DNA from: Bradyrhizobium mercantei
GTDB taxonomy: Bacteria > Pseudomonadota > Alphaproteobacteria > Rhizobiales > Xanthobacteraceae
Length of the DNA: 64,000 bases
NCBI RefSeq assembly: GCF_001982635.1
Contig: NZ_MKFI01000004.1
Coordinates: forward strand, 53,595-117,594
Direction: 5' to 3'
The notes beneath the pieces are model-generated. The model was not told the DNA's origin. It did no database searches and saw only the letters and a list, made by a program, of their open reading frames with translations. The number at the start of each line of letters is the position of its first letter. Position 1 is the stretch's first letter. The position numbers were made by a program, and so were the translations under genes. Shown here one piece after another: positions 51,898 through 61,042 of the stretch.

Positions 51898-51930
51898 AAA
51901 AACCGCGGCCCCAACCCGGGTTGAGACCGC
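51898..51930 (-). terminator. Rho-independent terminator after RTX gene 1
   Basis: An imperfect stem (51905-51917 with 51918-51930, containing GGGTT/AACCC) is followed on the minus strand by TTTTT (51902-51898). It lies 28 bp after the RTX1 stop. Confidence 0.75.
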
Positions 51931-51957
51931 GCCTTCGTTCAGTGCAGATCCGGGATC

Positions 51958-53811
51958 CTACAACCTGATCGATTGACCGTCGTTGAAGATCAGGTACTCG
52001 ATGTTGATGACGTGGGTCACTTGGCCGTTGCTGAAGCTGACCTCCAGAAAACCATTGTTGCCGTTGCTAATGCCGGTCAGATCGGCCGAGGCGTGATCCA
52101 GGAAGGTCAGCGAATCCTCGTTGCCGCCACGGCCGTCGATCGTGTCACTGCTGTGCGGATTGGACAGGTAGAAGTAGTCCTGACCGCCGCCGCCAACCAT
52201 CGTGGCCGTACCGGTGACGGAGCCGATGAACGACGACCCGTCATTGCCTTCGCTCATCAGCCACTGGTGGCCCGAACCGGCGATCAGCGTATCGTTACCG
52301 GCGCCGCCATACAGCGAGTCGTTGCCGGCGCCGCCATGGAGCACGTCGTTGCCGTCACCGCCAACAAGCCAGGTCGCGCGCGACGCCTCGCTGCCCGAGT
52401 AGAGCACGTCGTTGCCGCTGCCGCCGTACTCGTCACGGGTCCCCTTGCCGCCAATCAGCGTGTCGTTACCGGCGCCGCCTTGCAGCGTGTCGTTGCCGCC
52501 GCCGCCATGGAGCACGTCATTGCCGTCACCGCCATCAAGCATGGTCCTGTGGACCGCATCGCTGCCCGAGTAGAGCACGTCGTTGCCGGCGCCGCCGTAC
52601 AGTGAGGCGTCGCCAGCGCCGCCAACCAGCAGGTCATCGCCTACGCCGCCATACAGCGTGTCGGCACCTGCGCCATAGAGCGAGTCGTTGCCGTCACCGC
52701 CATTGAGGATCGAGCCGTACCGCACCCCACCGTTGCCCGCGTAGAGCACATCGTTGCCGCTACCGCCGTACTCCGCAACGGTCCCCACGGCGCCAACCAG
52801 CAGGTCGTTGCCGTCGCCGCCATACATCGTATCGTTACTCTCGGAGGCACCACTGATCAGCGTGTCGTCGCCCGCACCGCCGTCGAGCGACGTCGATGCA
52901 AAACGCCCGCCTGAATAGAGAATGTCGTTCCCGCTGCCACCGTACTCCGCAACGGTGCCGGAGCTGCCAACCAGCAGGTCGTTGCCGTCGCCGCCATCCA
53001 ACGTGTTGGTAGCGGAAGAGCCATACAGCGTGTCGTCGCCGTCGCCGCCCGACAGCATCATCATCAAGCCTGGATACAGTTGTACACCCGCGTAGAGCAC
53101 GTCGTCGCCGGCGCCGCCGTAGAGCTCTTCGCCGAAGCCGCCGACGCCGAGGCCGTATTGGCCTCCGACGAGGGTGTCATTCCCCGGGCCGCCGTCGAGA
53201 ACCTCGTGGCTATAACCCGGACCCGCGCTCAACCAGTCGTTACCGTCGCCGCCATACAGGCTATCGTCGCCCCAACCACCAATCAGCGTGTCGTTTCCGG
53301 TACCGCCGTAAAGCGTGCTGGGTTTGCCTTGCTCCACGCTGCCCGACACCAGCACGTCGTCGCCGCTATCGCCGTACAGTTCCGACGCGCCACCACCGAA
53401 CACCGTGTCGTTGCCGGCGCCGGCAAAGACCGTCGTATCGCCGATAAAATCCGTACCCTTGCTGCTGACGAAGGAGACATAGTCGTTTCCGGCGCCGGTC
53501 GCGACCAGCACCGGGCCGCTGCCGATCACCGACAGCGTCACGTCGCTGTTGGTGGCTTCGATGATCGCCTTCAGGTTGGCGTCGAGGTGAACCGTATTGT
53601 TGGGATTGATTTCGATCAGAACATTGGCGTCCGGATCCGGGGCGCCGATGGCAGCCCCCTGCTCGACCGGGATCGTCGCGCCGTTATCCGGGCTGGTGTA
53701 TCCGATCCCCGCGGCGATCAGATAGTCGAGAATCTGCTGCCGGGTCGCGGGATCGATGGTGGAGTTGATTGCTGCTTCGAGTTCGGTCTGGTCCAGATTG
53801 GACGTCCCCAT
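51958..53811 (-). CDS. RTX repeat protein 1 (secreted, calcium-binding)
   Basis: A 617-aa acidic protein. A conserved N-terminal head (about 1-110) has NLDQTELEAAINSTID and QQILDYLIAAGIGYTSPD. A long block of Gly/Asp-rich nonapeptides of the GGxGxDxLx type (about 125-500) forms the calcium beta-roll. The conserved C-terminal part contains DSLTFLDHASADLTG and ends VINIEYLIFNDGQSIRL, the likely type I secretion signal. No enzyme domain is seen. ATG 53811 is chosen over 53817 because the GGGGC ribosome binding site then has the same spacing as in RTX2 and RTX3. Only 54 bp follow RTX2, so they are probably co-transcribed. Confidence 0.9.
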   Translation of the reverse strand: MGTSNLDQTELEAAINSTIDPATRQQILDYLIAAGIGYTSPDNGATIPVEQGAAIGAPDPDANVLIEINPNNTVHLDANLKAIIEATNSDVTLSVIGSGPVLVATGAGNDYVSFVSSKGTDFIGDTTVFAGAGNDTVFGGGASELYGDSGDDVLVSGSVEQGKPSTLYGGTGNDTLIGGWGDDSLYGGDGNDWLSAGPGYSHEVLDGGPGNDTLVGGQYGLGVGGFGEELYGGAGDDVLYAGVQLYPGLMMMLSGGDGDDTLYGSSATNTLDGGDGNDLLVGSSGTVAEYGGSGNDILYSGGRFASTSLDGGAGDDTLISGASESNDTMYGGDGNDLLVGAVGTVAEYGGSGNDVLYAGNGGVRYGSILNGGDGNDSLYGAGADTLYGGVGDDLLVGGAGDASLYGGAGNDVLYSGSDAVHRTMLDGGDGNDVLHGGGGNDTLQGGAGNDTLIGGKGTRDEYGGSGNDVLYSGSEASRATWLVGGDGNDVLHGGAGNDSLYGGAGNDTLIAGSGHQWLMSEGNDGSSFIGSVTGTATMVGGGGQDYFYLSNPHSSDTIDGRGGNEDSLTFLDHASADLTGISNGNNGFLEVSFSNGQVTHVINIEYLIFNDGQSIRL

Positions 53812-53865
53812 CGACATAGCCCCTGCTTGGAATGACGCGCTTTCGTTGAGTGGAGACCTGGGATC

Positions 53866-55752
53866 TTACAGCTTGGTCGAGTGACCATCGTTGAAGATCA
53901 GGTATTCGATGTTGCTGATCTGGGTCACCTGGCCATTGCTGAAGTTGATGTCCAGGGAACCGTCCTTGCCCGCGGCAATGCCGGTCACATCGGTCGAGGC
54001 GTGATCCAGGAAGGTCAGCGAGTCCTTGCTGCCGGCACCGCCGTCGACGGTGTCACTGCTGGTGGCATTGGACAGGTAGAAATAGTCCTGGCCGGAGCCG
54101 CCGACCATCGAGGCCGTGCCGGTGGCAGAGCCGACGAAGGACGAACCATCGTTGCCGCCGATCAGCGTCTGATGCCCCGAACCGGCGATCAGCGCATCGT
54201 GGCCGGCGCCGCCATGCAGCGTGTCGGCACCAGCACCGCCGTAAAGCGAGTCGTTGCCGTCACCGCCGTCAAGCGAGGTCGCATGCGACGCATCGCTGCC
54301 CGAGTAGAGCACGTCGTTGCCGCTGCCGCCGTATTCGGCAACGGTGGCCTTGCCACCGACCAGCAGGTCGCTGCCGGCACCGCCGTACAGCGTGTCGACA
54401 CCCGCACCGCCATAGAGCGAGTCGCCGCCGTCACCGCCATCGAGCGAGGTCGCGTGCGATGCATCGCTGCCCGAGTACAGCACGTCCTTGCCGCTGCCGC
54501 CGTATTCGGCAACGGTCTCCTTGCCGCCGACCAGCAGGTCGTTGCCGGCGCCGCCGTACATCGTGTCGGTACCCGCACCGCCATACAGCGAGTCGTTGCC
54601 GTCGCCGCCGTCCAGGATCGTGCCGTGCGATGCATCGGAGTGCGAGTAGATCGCGTCGTTGCCGCTGCCACCATATTCACCGACAGTCGCGGCAGCGCCG
54701 ATCAGCAGGTCGTTGCCGTCACCGCCATCCAGCGTGTCGGTACCGATATTGGCAGGGTTATACCCGGCACCGGCAATCAGCGTGTCGTCGCCCGCACCGC
54801 CGTCGAGCAATGTCCCGAGCATATAGCCGGCGCCCGAATAGAGAATGTCGTTACCGCTGCCACCGTACTCCGCAGCAGTGCTGACGCCGCCATTCATGGA
54901 GTCGTCGCCGGCGCCGCCATACAGCGTGTCGGCAGCGGCACTTGCACCGCCATAAATCGTGTCGTTGCCGTCACCGCCCGACAACATCGAGCCTTGACCC
55001 GCAAACAGGTCCGCATAGAGCACGTCGTCGCCGGCGCCGCCGTAGAGCTGACAGCTGTATACGCCTGCGATCAGCGTGTCATTGCCCGTGCCGCCGTCGA
55101 GAATCTCGTTGCCGTAACCCGCGCTCAACCAGTCGTCACCGGCGCCGCCATACAGGCGATCATCACCCCAGCCACCGAACAGCAGGTCGTTGCCGCTACC
55201 GCCGTCCAGCGTGTTGATTTTGTCCGGTCTGTCCAGCGAGCTGCCGGACAGCAGAGTATCGTCGCCGCTGCCGCCATGCAGATCCGACCAGCTACTGCCC
55301 CAAAGCCAGTCGTTGCCGGCCCCTCCGTAAATCTGGCTGTGACCCACGCCGCCACCGTACACCGTGTCGTTGCCGGCGCCGGAAAGCACCGTCGTGCCGC
55401 GGTTGTTATTGATGGTGATATCGTCGTTGCCGTCGCTGGTCGCGACGATCACCGGGGCGGCGCCGTTCACGGTCAGCGTCACGTCGCTCTTGGTGGCTTC
55501 GATGATCGCCTTCAGCTTGGCGTCAAGCTTGATCGTATTGTTGGCGTTGGTTTCGATCAGAACGATGGCGTCCGGATCCGGGTTGCTGATGCCAGCCCCC
55601 TCCTGCACCGGGATCGCCGCGCCGTCATCCGGGCTGGTGTAACCGATCCCCGCGCTGATCAGATAGTCGAGAATCTGTTGCCGGGCTGCGTGATCGATCG
55701 TGGAACTGATCGCAGCCTTGAGCTGCGTCTGGTTCAAGTTTTGCGTCACCAT
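53866..55752 (-). CDS. RTX repeat protein 2 (secreted, calcium-binding)
   Basis: A 628-aa paralogue of RTX1 and RTX3. The head (about 1-110) has NLNQTQLKAAISSTID and LDYLISAGIGYTSPDDG; the middle holds many GGxGNDxLxGG nonapeptides with repeated blocks such as AEYGGSGNDVLYSGSDASHAT; the C-terminus carries KDSLTFLDHASTDVTGIAAG and ends ISNIEYLIFNDGHSTKL, almost identical to RTX3. Upstream, CAAGCAGGGGCTACATCG before the ATG is shared with RTX3. DNA-level internal repeats suggest expansion or contraction of the array by recombination. Likely exported by the T1SS at 47-51 kb. Confidence 0.9.
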   Translation of the reverse strand: MVTQNLNQTQLKAAISSTIDHAARQQILDYLISAGIGYTSPDDGAAIPVQEGAGISNPDPDAIVLIETNANNTIKLDAKLKAIIEATKSDVTLTVNGAAPVIVATSDGNDDITINNNRGTTVLSGAGNDTVYGGGVGHSQIYGGAGNDWLWGSSWSDLHGGSGDDTLLSGSSLDRPDKINTLDGGSGNDLLFGGWGDDRLYGGAGDDWLSAGYGNEILDGGTGNDTLIAGVYSCQLYGGAGDDVLYADLFAGQGSMLSGGDGNDTIYGGASAAADTLYGGAGDDSMNGGVSTAAEYGGSGNDILYSGAGYMLGTLLDGGAGDDTLIAGAGYNPANIGTDTLDGGDGNDLLIGAAATVGEYGGSGNDAIYSHSDASHGTILDGGDGNDSLYGGAGTDTMYGGAGNDLLVGGKETVAEYGGSGKDVLYSGSDASHATSLDGGDGGDSLYGGAGVDTLYGGAGSDLLVGGKATVAEYGGSGNDVLYSGSDASHATSLDGGDGNDSLYGGAGADTLHGGAGHDALIAGSGHQTLIGGNDGSSFVGSATGTASMVGGSGQDYFYLSNATSSDTVDGGAGSKDSLTFLDHASTDVTGIAAGKDGSLDINFSNGQVTQISNIEYLIFNDGHSTKL

Positions 55753-55886
55753 CGATGTAGCCCCTGCTTGAACGCGCTACATAATCGCTAAGCAAATACT
55801 CAAACTATCGCGATGACTGACAATTGGAGCAGGCGGCAACACCGCAATATTATCAGATAACATTTCGAAACACTACCTGTAATCGC

Positions 55887-55923
55887 AAAAAAGCGCCGCC
55901 TCAACCTTGGGTTGAGGCGGCGC
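55887..55923 (-). terminator. Rho-independent terminator after RTX gene 3
   Basis: A perfect 14-bp stem (55893-55906 GCGCCGCCTCAACC with 55910-55923) has a 3-nt loop and is followed on the minus strand by TTTTTT (55892-55887). RTX3 is therefore its own unit and RTX2 needs a promoter in 55753-55886. Confidence 0.92.
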
Positions 55924-55962
55924 CTTCGCTTAGTGCAGACCTAGTCGTACAGACCTGGGATC

Positions 55963-57234
55963 CTACAGCTTGGTCGAGTGACCATCGTTGAAGATCAGGT
56001 ATTCGATGTTGCTGATCTGGGTCACCTGGCCATTGCTGAAGTTGACGTCGAAAGAACCGTCCTTGCCAGCGCTGATGTCGGTCACGTCGGTCGAGGCGTG
56101 ATCGAGGAAGGTCAGGGAGTCCTTGTTGCCGGCACCACCGTCGATGGTGTCGCTGCTGTTGAGGTTGTTCAGGTAGAAGTAGTCCTGACCGGAGCCGCCG
56201 ACCATCGAGGCCGTACCGGTGTCGGAGCCGACGAACGAGTCATTGCCGTTGCCGCCAATGAGCGTCTGGTTGCCCGAACCGGCGACCAGCGTATCGCTGC
56301 CGTTGCCGCCATACAGCGTGTCATTGCCGGCACCGCCGTAGAGCGAGTCGTTGCCGTTGCCGCCGTAGAGCGCCGTCGCGTGCGACGCATCGCTGCCGGA
56401 GTACAGGATGTCGTTACCGTTGCCGCCATACTCGGCAACAGTGCCGGTGCCGCCAACCAGCAGGTCGTTGCCGGCGCCGCCATACAGCGTGTCCGCACCC
56501 GCACCGCCATACAGCGAGTCGTTGCCCTGACCGCCCTGCAGGACCGAGCCGTGCGACGCATCCGAGTTCGAGTAGAGCGCGTCGTTGCCGGTGCCGCCGG
56601 AGAGCAGATTGTTGCCCGTACCGCCAACCAGCACGTCGTTGCCGCTACCGCCCACCAGATCGGAGGAGGTACCGCCGTAGAGCGTGTCGTCGCCGGAGCC
56701 GCCGAGAAGCGTGTCGGCGCCGGTGCCGACCAGCAGGTCGTTGCCCGAGCCGCCGTCCAGCGTGCTGTGACCGGAGGCGTTGTCGATCAGCACGTCATTG
56801 CCCGCGCCGCCGCTGAGCGAGTCGTGACCCGCACCACCGAAGATCGTGTCGTTGCCGGCGCCGGCGAGAACGGTCGTATCGCCGGTGTTGTTGATGAAGA
56901 CCTGATCGTTGCCGGAGCCGGTCGCGACCAGCACCGGGGTGCTGCCGTTCACCGACAGGGTCACGTCCTGGTTGGTGGCTTCAATGATCGCCTTCAGGTT
57001 GGCGTCAGTGTTAACAGTGTTATTGGCGTTGGTCTCGATGAGAACATTGGCCGCCGGATCGGGGTTGGAAATCCCGGCCCCCACCTGCACCGGAATCTCG
57101 GTGCCGTCGTCCGGCTTGGTGTAGCCGACCCCGGCGTTGATCAGATAGTCAAGAATCTGTTGCTGGGTCGCGTGATCGATCGTGGAGTTGATCGCATGTT
57201 TGAGGTCGGTTTGGTCTAGATTGTAAGTCGCCAT
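55963..57234 (-). CDS. RTX repeat protein 3 (secreted, calcium-binding)
   Basis: A 423-aa paralogue, the shortest of the three. The head (about 1-110) has MATYNLDQTDLKHAINSTID and VGYTKPDDGTEIP; fewer GGxGNDxLxGG repeats follow (about 120-310); the C-terminal part has NKDSLTFLDHASTDVTDISAG and the same end as RTX2. The repeats start with AGAGNDTIFGGAGHDSLSGG. The start has the same GGGGC ribosome binding site and spacing as RTX2. It is monocistronic by the strong terminator. The likely role is a calcium-dependent surface or matrix protein. Confidence 0.9.
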   Translation of the reverse strand: MATYNLDQTDLKHAINSTIDHATQQQILDYLINAGVGYTKPDDGTEIPVQVGAGISNPDPAANVLIETNANNTVNTDANLKAIIEATNQDVTLSVNGSTPVLVATGSGNDQVFINNTGDTTVLAGAGNDTIFGGAGHDSLSGGAGNDVLIDNASGHSTLDGGSGNDLLVGTGADTLLGGSGDDTLYGGTSSDLVGGSGNDVLVGGTGNNLLSGGTGNDALYSNSDASHGSVLQGGQGNDSLYGGAGADTLYGGAGNDLLVGGTGTVAEYGGNGNDILYSGSDASHATALYGGNGNDSLYGGAGNDTLYGGNGSDTLVAGSGNQTLIGGNGNDSFVGSDTGTASMVGGSGQDYFYLNNLNSSDTIDGGAGNKDSLTFLDHASTDVTDISAGKDGSFDVNFSNGQVTQISNIEYLIFNDGHSTKL

Positions 57235-57899
57235 CGATGTAGCCCCTGCTTGGGATACGAGGATTCAAGCCGCTCGCCCACACCTAAGCTGTTGATTCAC
57301 AACTGGTTTGTTGCGATGCAACCCAAATGTGGACACACGTTACGAACTTGTTAAGTCCATTGTTAAGACCGCAATGCCGGAGTGTCAATCAGCAATGTGC
57401 TATTAACTCCTGGTTCCACGTGATTTATGTGAGACTTAGCACCATTTCGAATGCGATATAACATTCAACGCGCGCGCCTCACAAATGTTAGACGCGGCGC
57501 AAAAAAGGGTAGTGATTATACGGGGTTTCGTCGGGTCCCGTGATGGCGTCGGAGTGCCGGATTTCGCAGGCGTTGCGCGTGCTTCGACGTGATTTTCTGA
57601 TCTGAAAAAATATTTCTGCGCCGCATGAGAGCATTTCCAAAAAAGCGTCAAACTTCACAACCGCCCGGCGGCCCGGCATGTGTTACGGCGGGTCCTGGTT
57701 GCAGGCGATGGGCCCCAGGCGGGCGAAAATCCGGGAATCAATCGCAGAATCGGGGCCATTCAACCGCCCCGGCCAAGCCCTGCGGCGGCGCCGGATCGGA
57801 CGCATCATAACAAATTAACACAAGATTTGCCGCAATTTGTTAGTGGCGGAAAGCCGCGAGACCGACCGCGCTCACAAGCGCAGCCGCCATCCGCGGCGA
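57235..57899. other. Long intergenic region upstream of RTX gene 3
   Basis: 665 bp without a supportable gene, clearly AT-richer than the flanks, at least for 57240-57660. It holds a direct repeat of TTGTTAAG (57348-57355 and 57360-57367, 12 bp start to start) upstream of RTX3, further TTAA-type sites near 57394 and 57821, and several poly-A tracts. It should contain the RTX3 promoter; short open frames here lack ribosome binding sites. Confidence 0.55.
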
Positions 57900-59054
57900 T
57901 CATCCGGCGGCGGCGCGCGCGTAGATCGCCTCGAGCAGCCGGCGGTTCTCGTCCGGCCCATAGAGTTCGAGATAGGCAGCCCGTGCGGCCCGTCCCCACG
58001 TTGCGGCAAGGTCCGCGGCACCGAGCAGGTCAACGATCCGGCTTCGGAGCGCGGCGGCGTCGCCCGGCGGCACCAGCGCGCCGGTCTTGCCGGCGGTCAC
58101 CACCTCGGCAAGTCCGCCGATCTCGGACGCGATCACCGGCGTGCCCTGCGCGAAGGCTTCGACCACGACCATCGGAAATCCCTCGTACCATAGCGACGGC
58201 ACGACCAATGCCTGGGCATTCGCCATTTCCCGAAGCACCTCTGTGCGCGAGAGCCCGCCGAGGAACCTGACATTGCCGGGCGCCCGCGCCTCGAACCCAC
58301 CGCGCTCCGGCCCCTCGCCCACGATCCGCAATGGCATGCCGGTCCCGGCAACGGCCTCGAGCAACACGTCGACGCCCTTCTCGCGGCTCAGCCGTCCAAC
58401 GTAGAGCAGCCCGGCGCGCGGCGCAGCCGGATCAGGCGCCCCCGGATCGGCCATGAAGTTCGGCTTCACGTCGATCCGGTCTGCGTCGAAGCCGGCCTGC
58501 GCGAACAGGGTTCGGGCAAACTGCGTCAGCGCAATCAGACGCAGACCGGGACGGGTCCAGGTGCCGCGGCGCTGGTGCTGCGCGATCATGTAGGCCGAGG
58601 CCAGCGAGCCCGGCAGCGATCCGCGATAGCAGCGGTGCGCAACCCCCCAGAAATGGCCGCGGTCCAGGCATTTGTGGCAGATGCGGCCGTCGCGCAGCAG
58701 CATGCCGCCGGTGCAGATGGTGCGATAATTGTGCAGCGTCACCACCGCGGGCACGCGCTTCCGCCGGCACAGATCGAACACGGCGGGCGAGAACAGCGGG
58801 AAAAAATTGTGCACGTGCACGACGTCAGGACGAAAGCGGTCGATCGCCTCCGCCATCACCCGCTTTCCCTCGGCATTGTCGGCGATCGACAGCGTGGTCG
58901 CGATACGCGCGGCGAGCGGATTGATCGCCGCGTTGCTGACGGTGAGCGCTTCAACGCTGTGTCCGGCGCCGCGCAGCAGGTCGAGTTCCGCTTCGAAGAC
59001 GACGTCCTCGCCGCCGCGTCCCTGATACCTGTTGTGCGCGACCAGGATCTTCAT
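57900..59054 (-). CDS. Glycosyltransferase family 4
   Basis: A 384-aa GT-B enzyme. It begins MKILVAHNRYQGRGGEDVVF, has DVVHVHNFFPLFSPAVF and VVTLHNYRTIC, then a Cys/His group (CHKCLDRGHFWGVAHRCY) typical of one GT4 subgroup, and the donor domain with LLYVGRLSREKGVDVLLEA and PSLWYEGFPMVVVEAFAQGTPVIAS. ATG 59054 overlaps the heparinase-like stop codon by ATGA. Last gene of a three-gene coupled unit. Confidence 0.93.
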   Translation of the reverse strand: MKILVAHNRYQGRGGEDVVFEAELDLLRGAGHSVEALTVSNAAINPLAARIATTLSIADNAEGKRVMAEAIDRFRPDVVHVHNFFPLFSPAVFDLCRRKRVPAVVTLHNYRTICTGGMLLRDGRICHKCLDRGHFWGVAHRCYRGSLPGSLASAYMIAQHQRRGTWTRPGLRLIALTQFARTLFAQAGFDADRIDVKPNFMADPGAPDPAAPRAGLLYVGRLSREKGVDVLLEAVAGTGMPLRIVGEGPERGGFEARAPGNVRFLGGLSRTEVLREMANAQALVVPSLWYEGFPMVVVEAFAQGTPVIASEIGGLAEVVTAGKTGALVPPGDAAALRSRIVDLLGAADLAATWGRAARAAYLELYGPDENRRLLEAIYARAAAG

Positions 59055-61042
59055 GACCGGCGCGCCGGGTCTGAAAACCAGCGCAGCTCCGTCACCAGGC
59101 GTTGGCCGGCGGCGAGCGTACCCGAGCCGATCAGCGTCGTTGCCGGCACCTTGAGATCGAAGGACGGCGAATACCAGCCGGCCGGCATGGTCTCGTCGCC
59201 GTGATACGACGTCCAGCTCAGCGCTGCCGGCAGCTCGAGCTCGCCGCGCCCACCCGGCCATACGAGCTGCGCCGTGCGCCCTTCGAGCCTGCATTCGACC
59301 TCGGGACCGAGATGCCAGCTGAGACGCGTCGGCACGGCAAGCCCTTCACCGGCAAGCACAATATCTGACACGACGAGCCGTGCCGCCTGACGCTGCAATT
59401 GCACCGCGCGGCGATGCACGAGGCCGGCTTCGTCCTGATATCCCGTGTGCTCGGCGACCCAGCTCGCGTCCGCATCACGATCATCCAGGCCGCTTGTTTC
59501 GATCAGCCGGCTCTGCGCATGGCGCGTCCAGAGAAACGGCCCGCCGGACACCGATTGGTCGCGCGCGAACAGGCAGAGCGTGTTGTGCGCCAGCGTGGAG
59601 CGGAAATAGGCGCGCCATCGCGGGTCGCCGTGGTAGCAATAGGTGCCGGGGTCAGCGAGGATATCGACCCCGCCGATCCTGCATTCGATCGACAACGCAT
59701 CCGCATGGGCATGCGCCGCGATACGACCGAAGCCGTGCGGACCATGATCGCAGCGGCACCACACTGCTCGGTCGGCATCGACGAGGAAGGTCTGCCCGGC
59801 CTCATCAAGCAGATATGGACGACGCTCCGGCCGCGCGGCCATCGCGCGCGGCTTGATGCCGTCGGTCAGCACGAACGTGCGCAGATCAGCCTCCGGCAAT
59901 GCCGGCCACCATGGCCGGTCGCCGAACAGGCGCGCGCCGGTGGCGAGCAGGCCGAGCCAGCGATTGGCGGCGTGATCGTCGAGCAACAGGCCGATGCCGT
60001 CGTCGCCATCGCCCTGGCGCGGCGGATGCGCGCGATCGTCCAGGACAGCGGCAATGACGTCGCTCATGCGGCACATCGTGCTCCAGACCGCATCGTCGAG
60101 CGGATGTCCGGACTCTTCGCCCTGCACCGCTGCGGCGAGCAGGAGTTCGAGGACAAAGCCGTGATAGTCGGTCGCGAGTTCGCCGTTGCTGCCGCAGGCG
60201 AGCGTTTGCGCGACGGCTTCGTGGGCAAGCATGCTGGCGGATTGCTCGCGCCATCGCGCGCTGTCGCGAAAAAACGGAAACACGCACGCCGCCACGAATT
60301 GCCCGGCAGCCTCCGCGATGACGTGGTTGTTGGCGGAGGAACCACGGCTCGGGAATTGCGACAACCAGTATTGATGCGCATAGAGCTGCGTCACGAACAG
60401 CTCATTGTCCTCGAACAGCGCAGGCGCGCCGGGCCAGCTCTGCAGCAGCTGGCGCGCCCAGGCCCAGGAGATCAGCCGCACGCCGAGTTCGATGCCGCTG
60501 ATCCAGTGCGGGCCGCGCGGGAACGGATTGTCGCGCCACCAGCTCGTCAGGTGCCCGGCCACGCGCCGGGCGTAGCGCTCGTCGGCGGTCAGGTAGTACG
60601 CGGCCGCGAGCACGGTGAGATGGTGGTGACGTGACGGCTCCCAGATGTATTTGATGTTCCCGACCGCGGCTTCATCGCGATAGGGAACCGCAAACGCATA
60701 CACATCAGCGGGCGCCCGCTTGCCGCTGCGGACATCAACAAACCAGTCAGGTCGTTCGCCAAGCGCCCCATGATCTCGGGCAAAGATCCGCCAGTGGCCG
60801 GCAAGGATCTGGTCGGCGCTCTGGATCAGCCGCTCGGCGGCCTGTCGCGGCGCGTTGGCCGGCAATGGCAACGGCTTCAGGTGCGGCTGCCGGGGACCAG
60901 CAGCGAGGCTGGCATGAGCGCGCCGCGCGATATCGGGCGGAGTGGCGCGCCAAAGCAGGCGCAGCAGCTGGTCGTTCACCCGTCCGGCAAGCTCGGACGG
61001 CTCCATGCGCTGCAGCCGGCGCAGATACCAGGCCGGATTCAT
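59051..61042 (-). CDS. Heparinase II/III-family protein
   Basis: A 663-aa protein without a signal peptide. The N-terminal alpha-toroid (about 1-320) contains NIKYIWEPSRHHHLTVLAAAYYL, WISGIELGVRLISWAW and SSANNHVIAEAAG. The C-terminal beta part (about 370-600) has AAHAHADALSIE, ILADPGTYCYHGD and FRSTLAHNTL, giving the His/Tyr residues expected for uronic-acid lyases. ATG 61042 overlaps the upstream stop by ATGA. Members found in exopolysaccharide clusters are thought to act on the polymer or a precursor; a cytoplasmic location here is odd for a degrader. Confidence 0.9.
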   Translation of the reverse strand: MNPAWYLRRLQRMEPSELAGRVNDQLLRLLWRATPPDIARRAHASLAAGPRQPHLKPLPLPANAPRQAAERLIQSADQILAGHWRIFARDHGALGERPDWFVDVRSGKRAPADVYAFAVPYRDEAAVGNIKYIWEPSRHHHLTVLAAAYYLTADERYARRVAGHLTSWWRDNPFPRGPHWISGIELGVRLISWAWARQLLQSWPGAPALFEDNELFVTQLYAHQYWLSQFPSRGSSANNHVIAEAAGQFVAACVFPFFRDSARWREQSASMLAHEAVAQTLACGSNGELATDYHGFVLELLLAAAVQGEESGHPLDDAVWSTMCRMSDVIAAVLDDRAHPPRQGDGDDGIGLLLDDHAANRWLGLLATGARLFGDRPWWPALPEADLRTFVLTDGIKPRAMAARPERRPYLLDEAGQTFLVDADRAVWCRCDHGPHGFGRIAAHAHADALSIECRIGGVDILADPGTYCYHGDPRWRAYFRSTLAHNTLCLFARDQSVSGGPFLWTRHAQSRLIETSGLDDRDADASWVAEHTGYQDEAGLVHRRAVQLQRQAARLVVSDIVLAGEGLAVPTRLSWHLGPEVECRLEGRTAQLVWPGGRGELELPAALSWTSYHGDETMPAGWYSPSFDLKVPATTLIGSGTLAAGQRLVTELRWFSDPARRS

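Noticed and set aside
52270..53440. CRISPR-like appearance of regularly spaced short repeats
   Set aside because: The periodicity is 27 bp, in frame, and codes for the GGxGxDxLx nonapeptide; there are no spacers of separate origin and no cas genes.
53881..57219. Very long plus-strand open frames (636 and 413 aa) opposite RTX2 and RTX3
   Set aside because: They mirror the repeats of the RTX genes in a GC-rich code, give Val/Ala/Arg-rich repetitive protein without family features, and have no ribosome binding sites.
57436..57679. Short minus-strand frames upstream of RTX3
   Set aside because: Two different frames overlap, neither has a ribosome binding site or recognisable protein; the region fits better as regulatory DNA.
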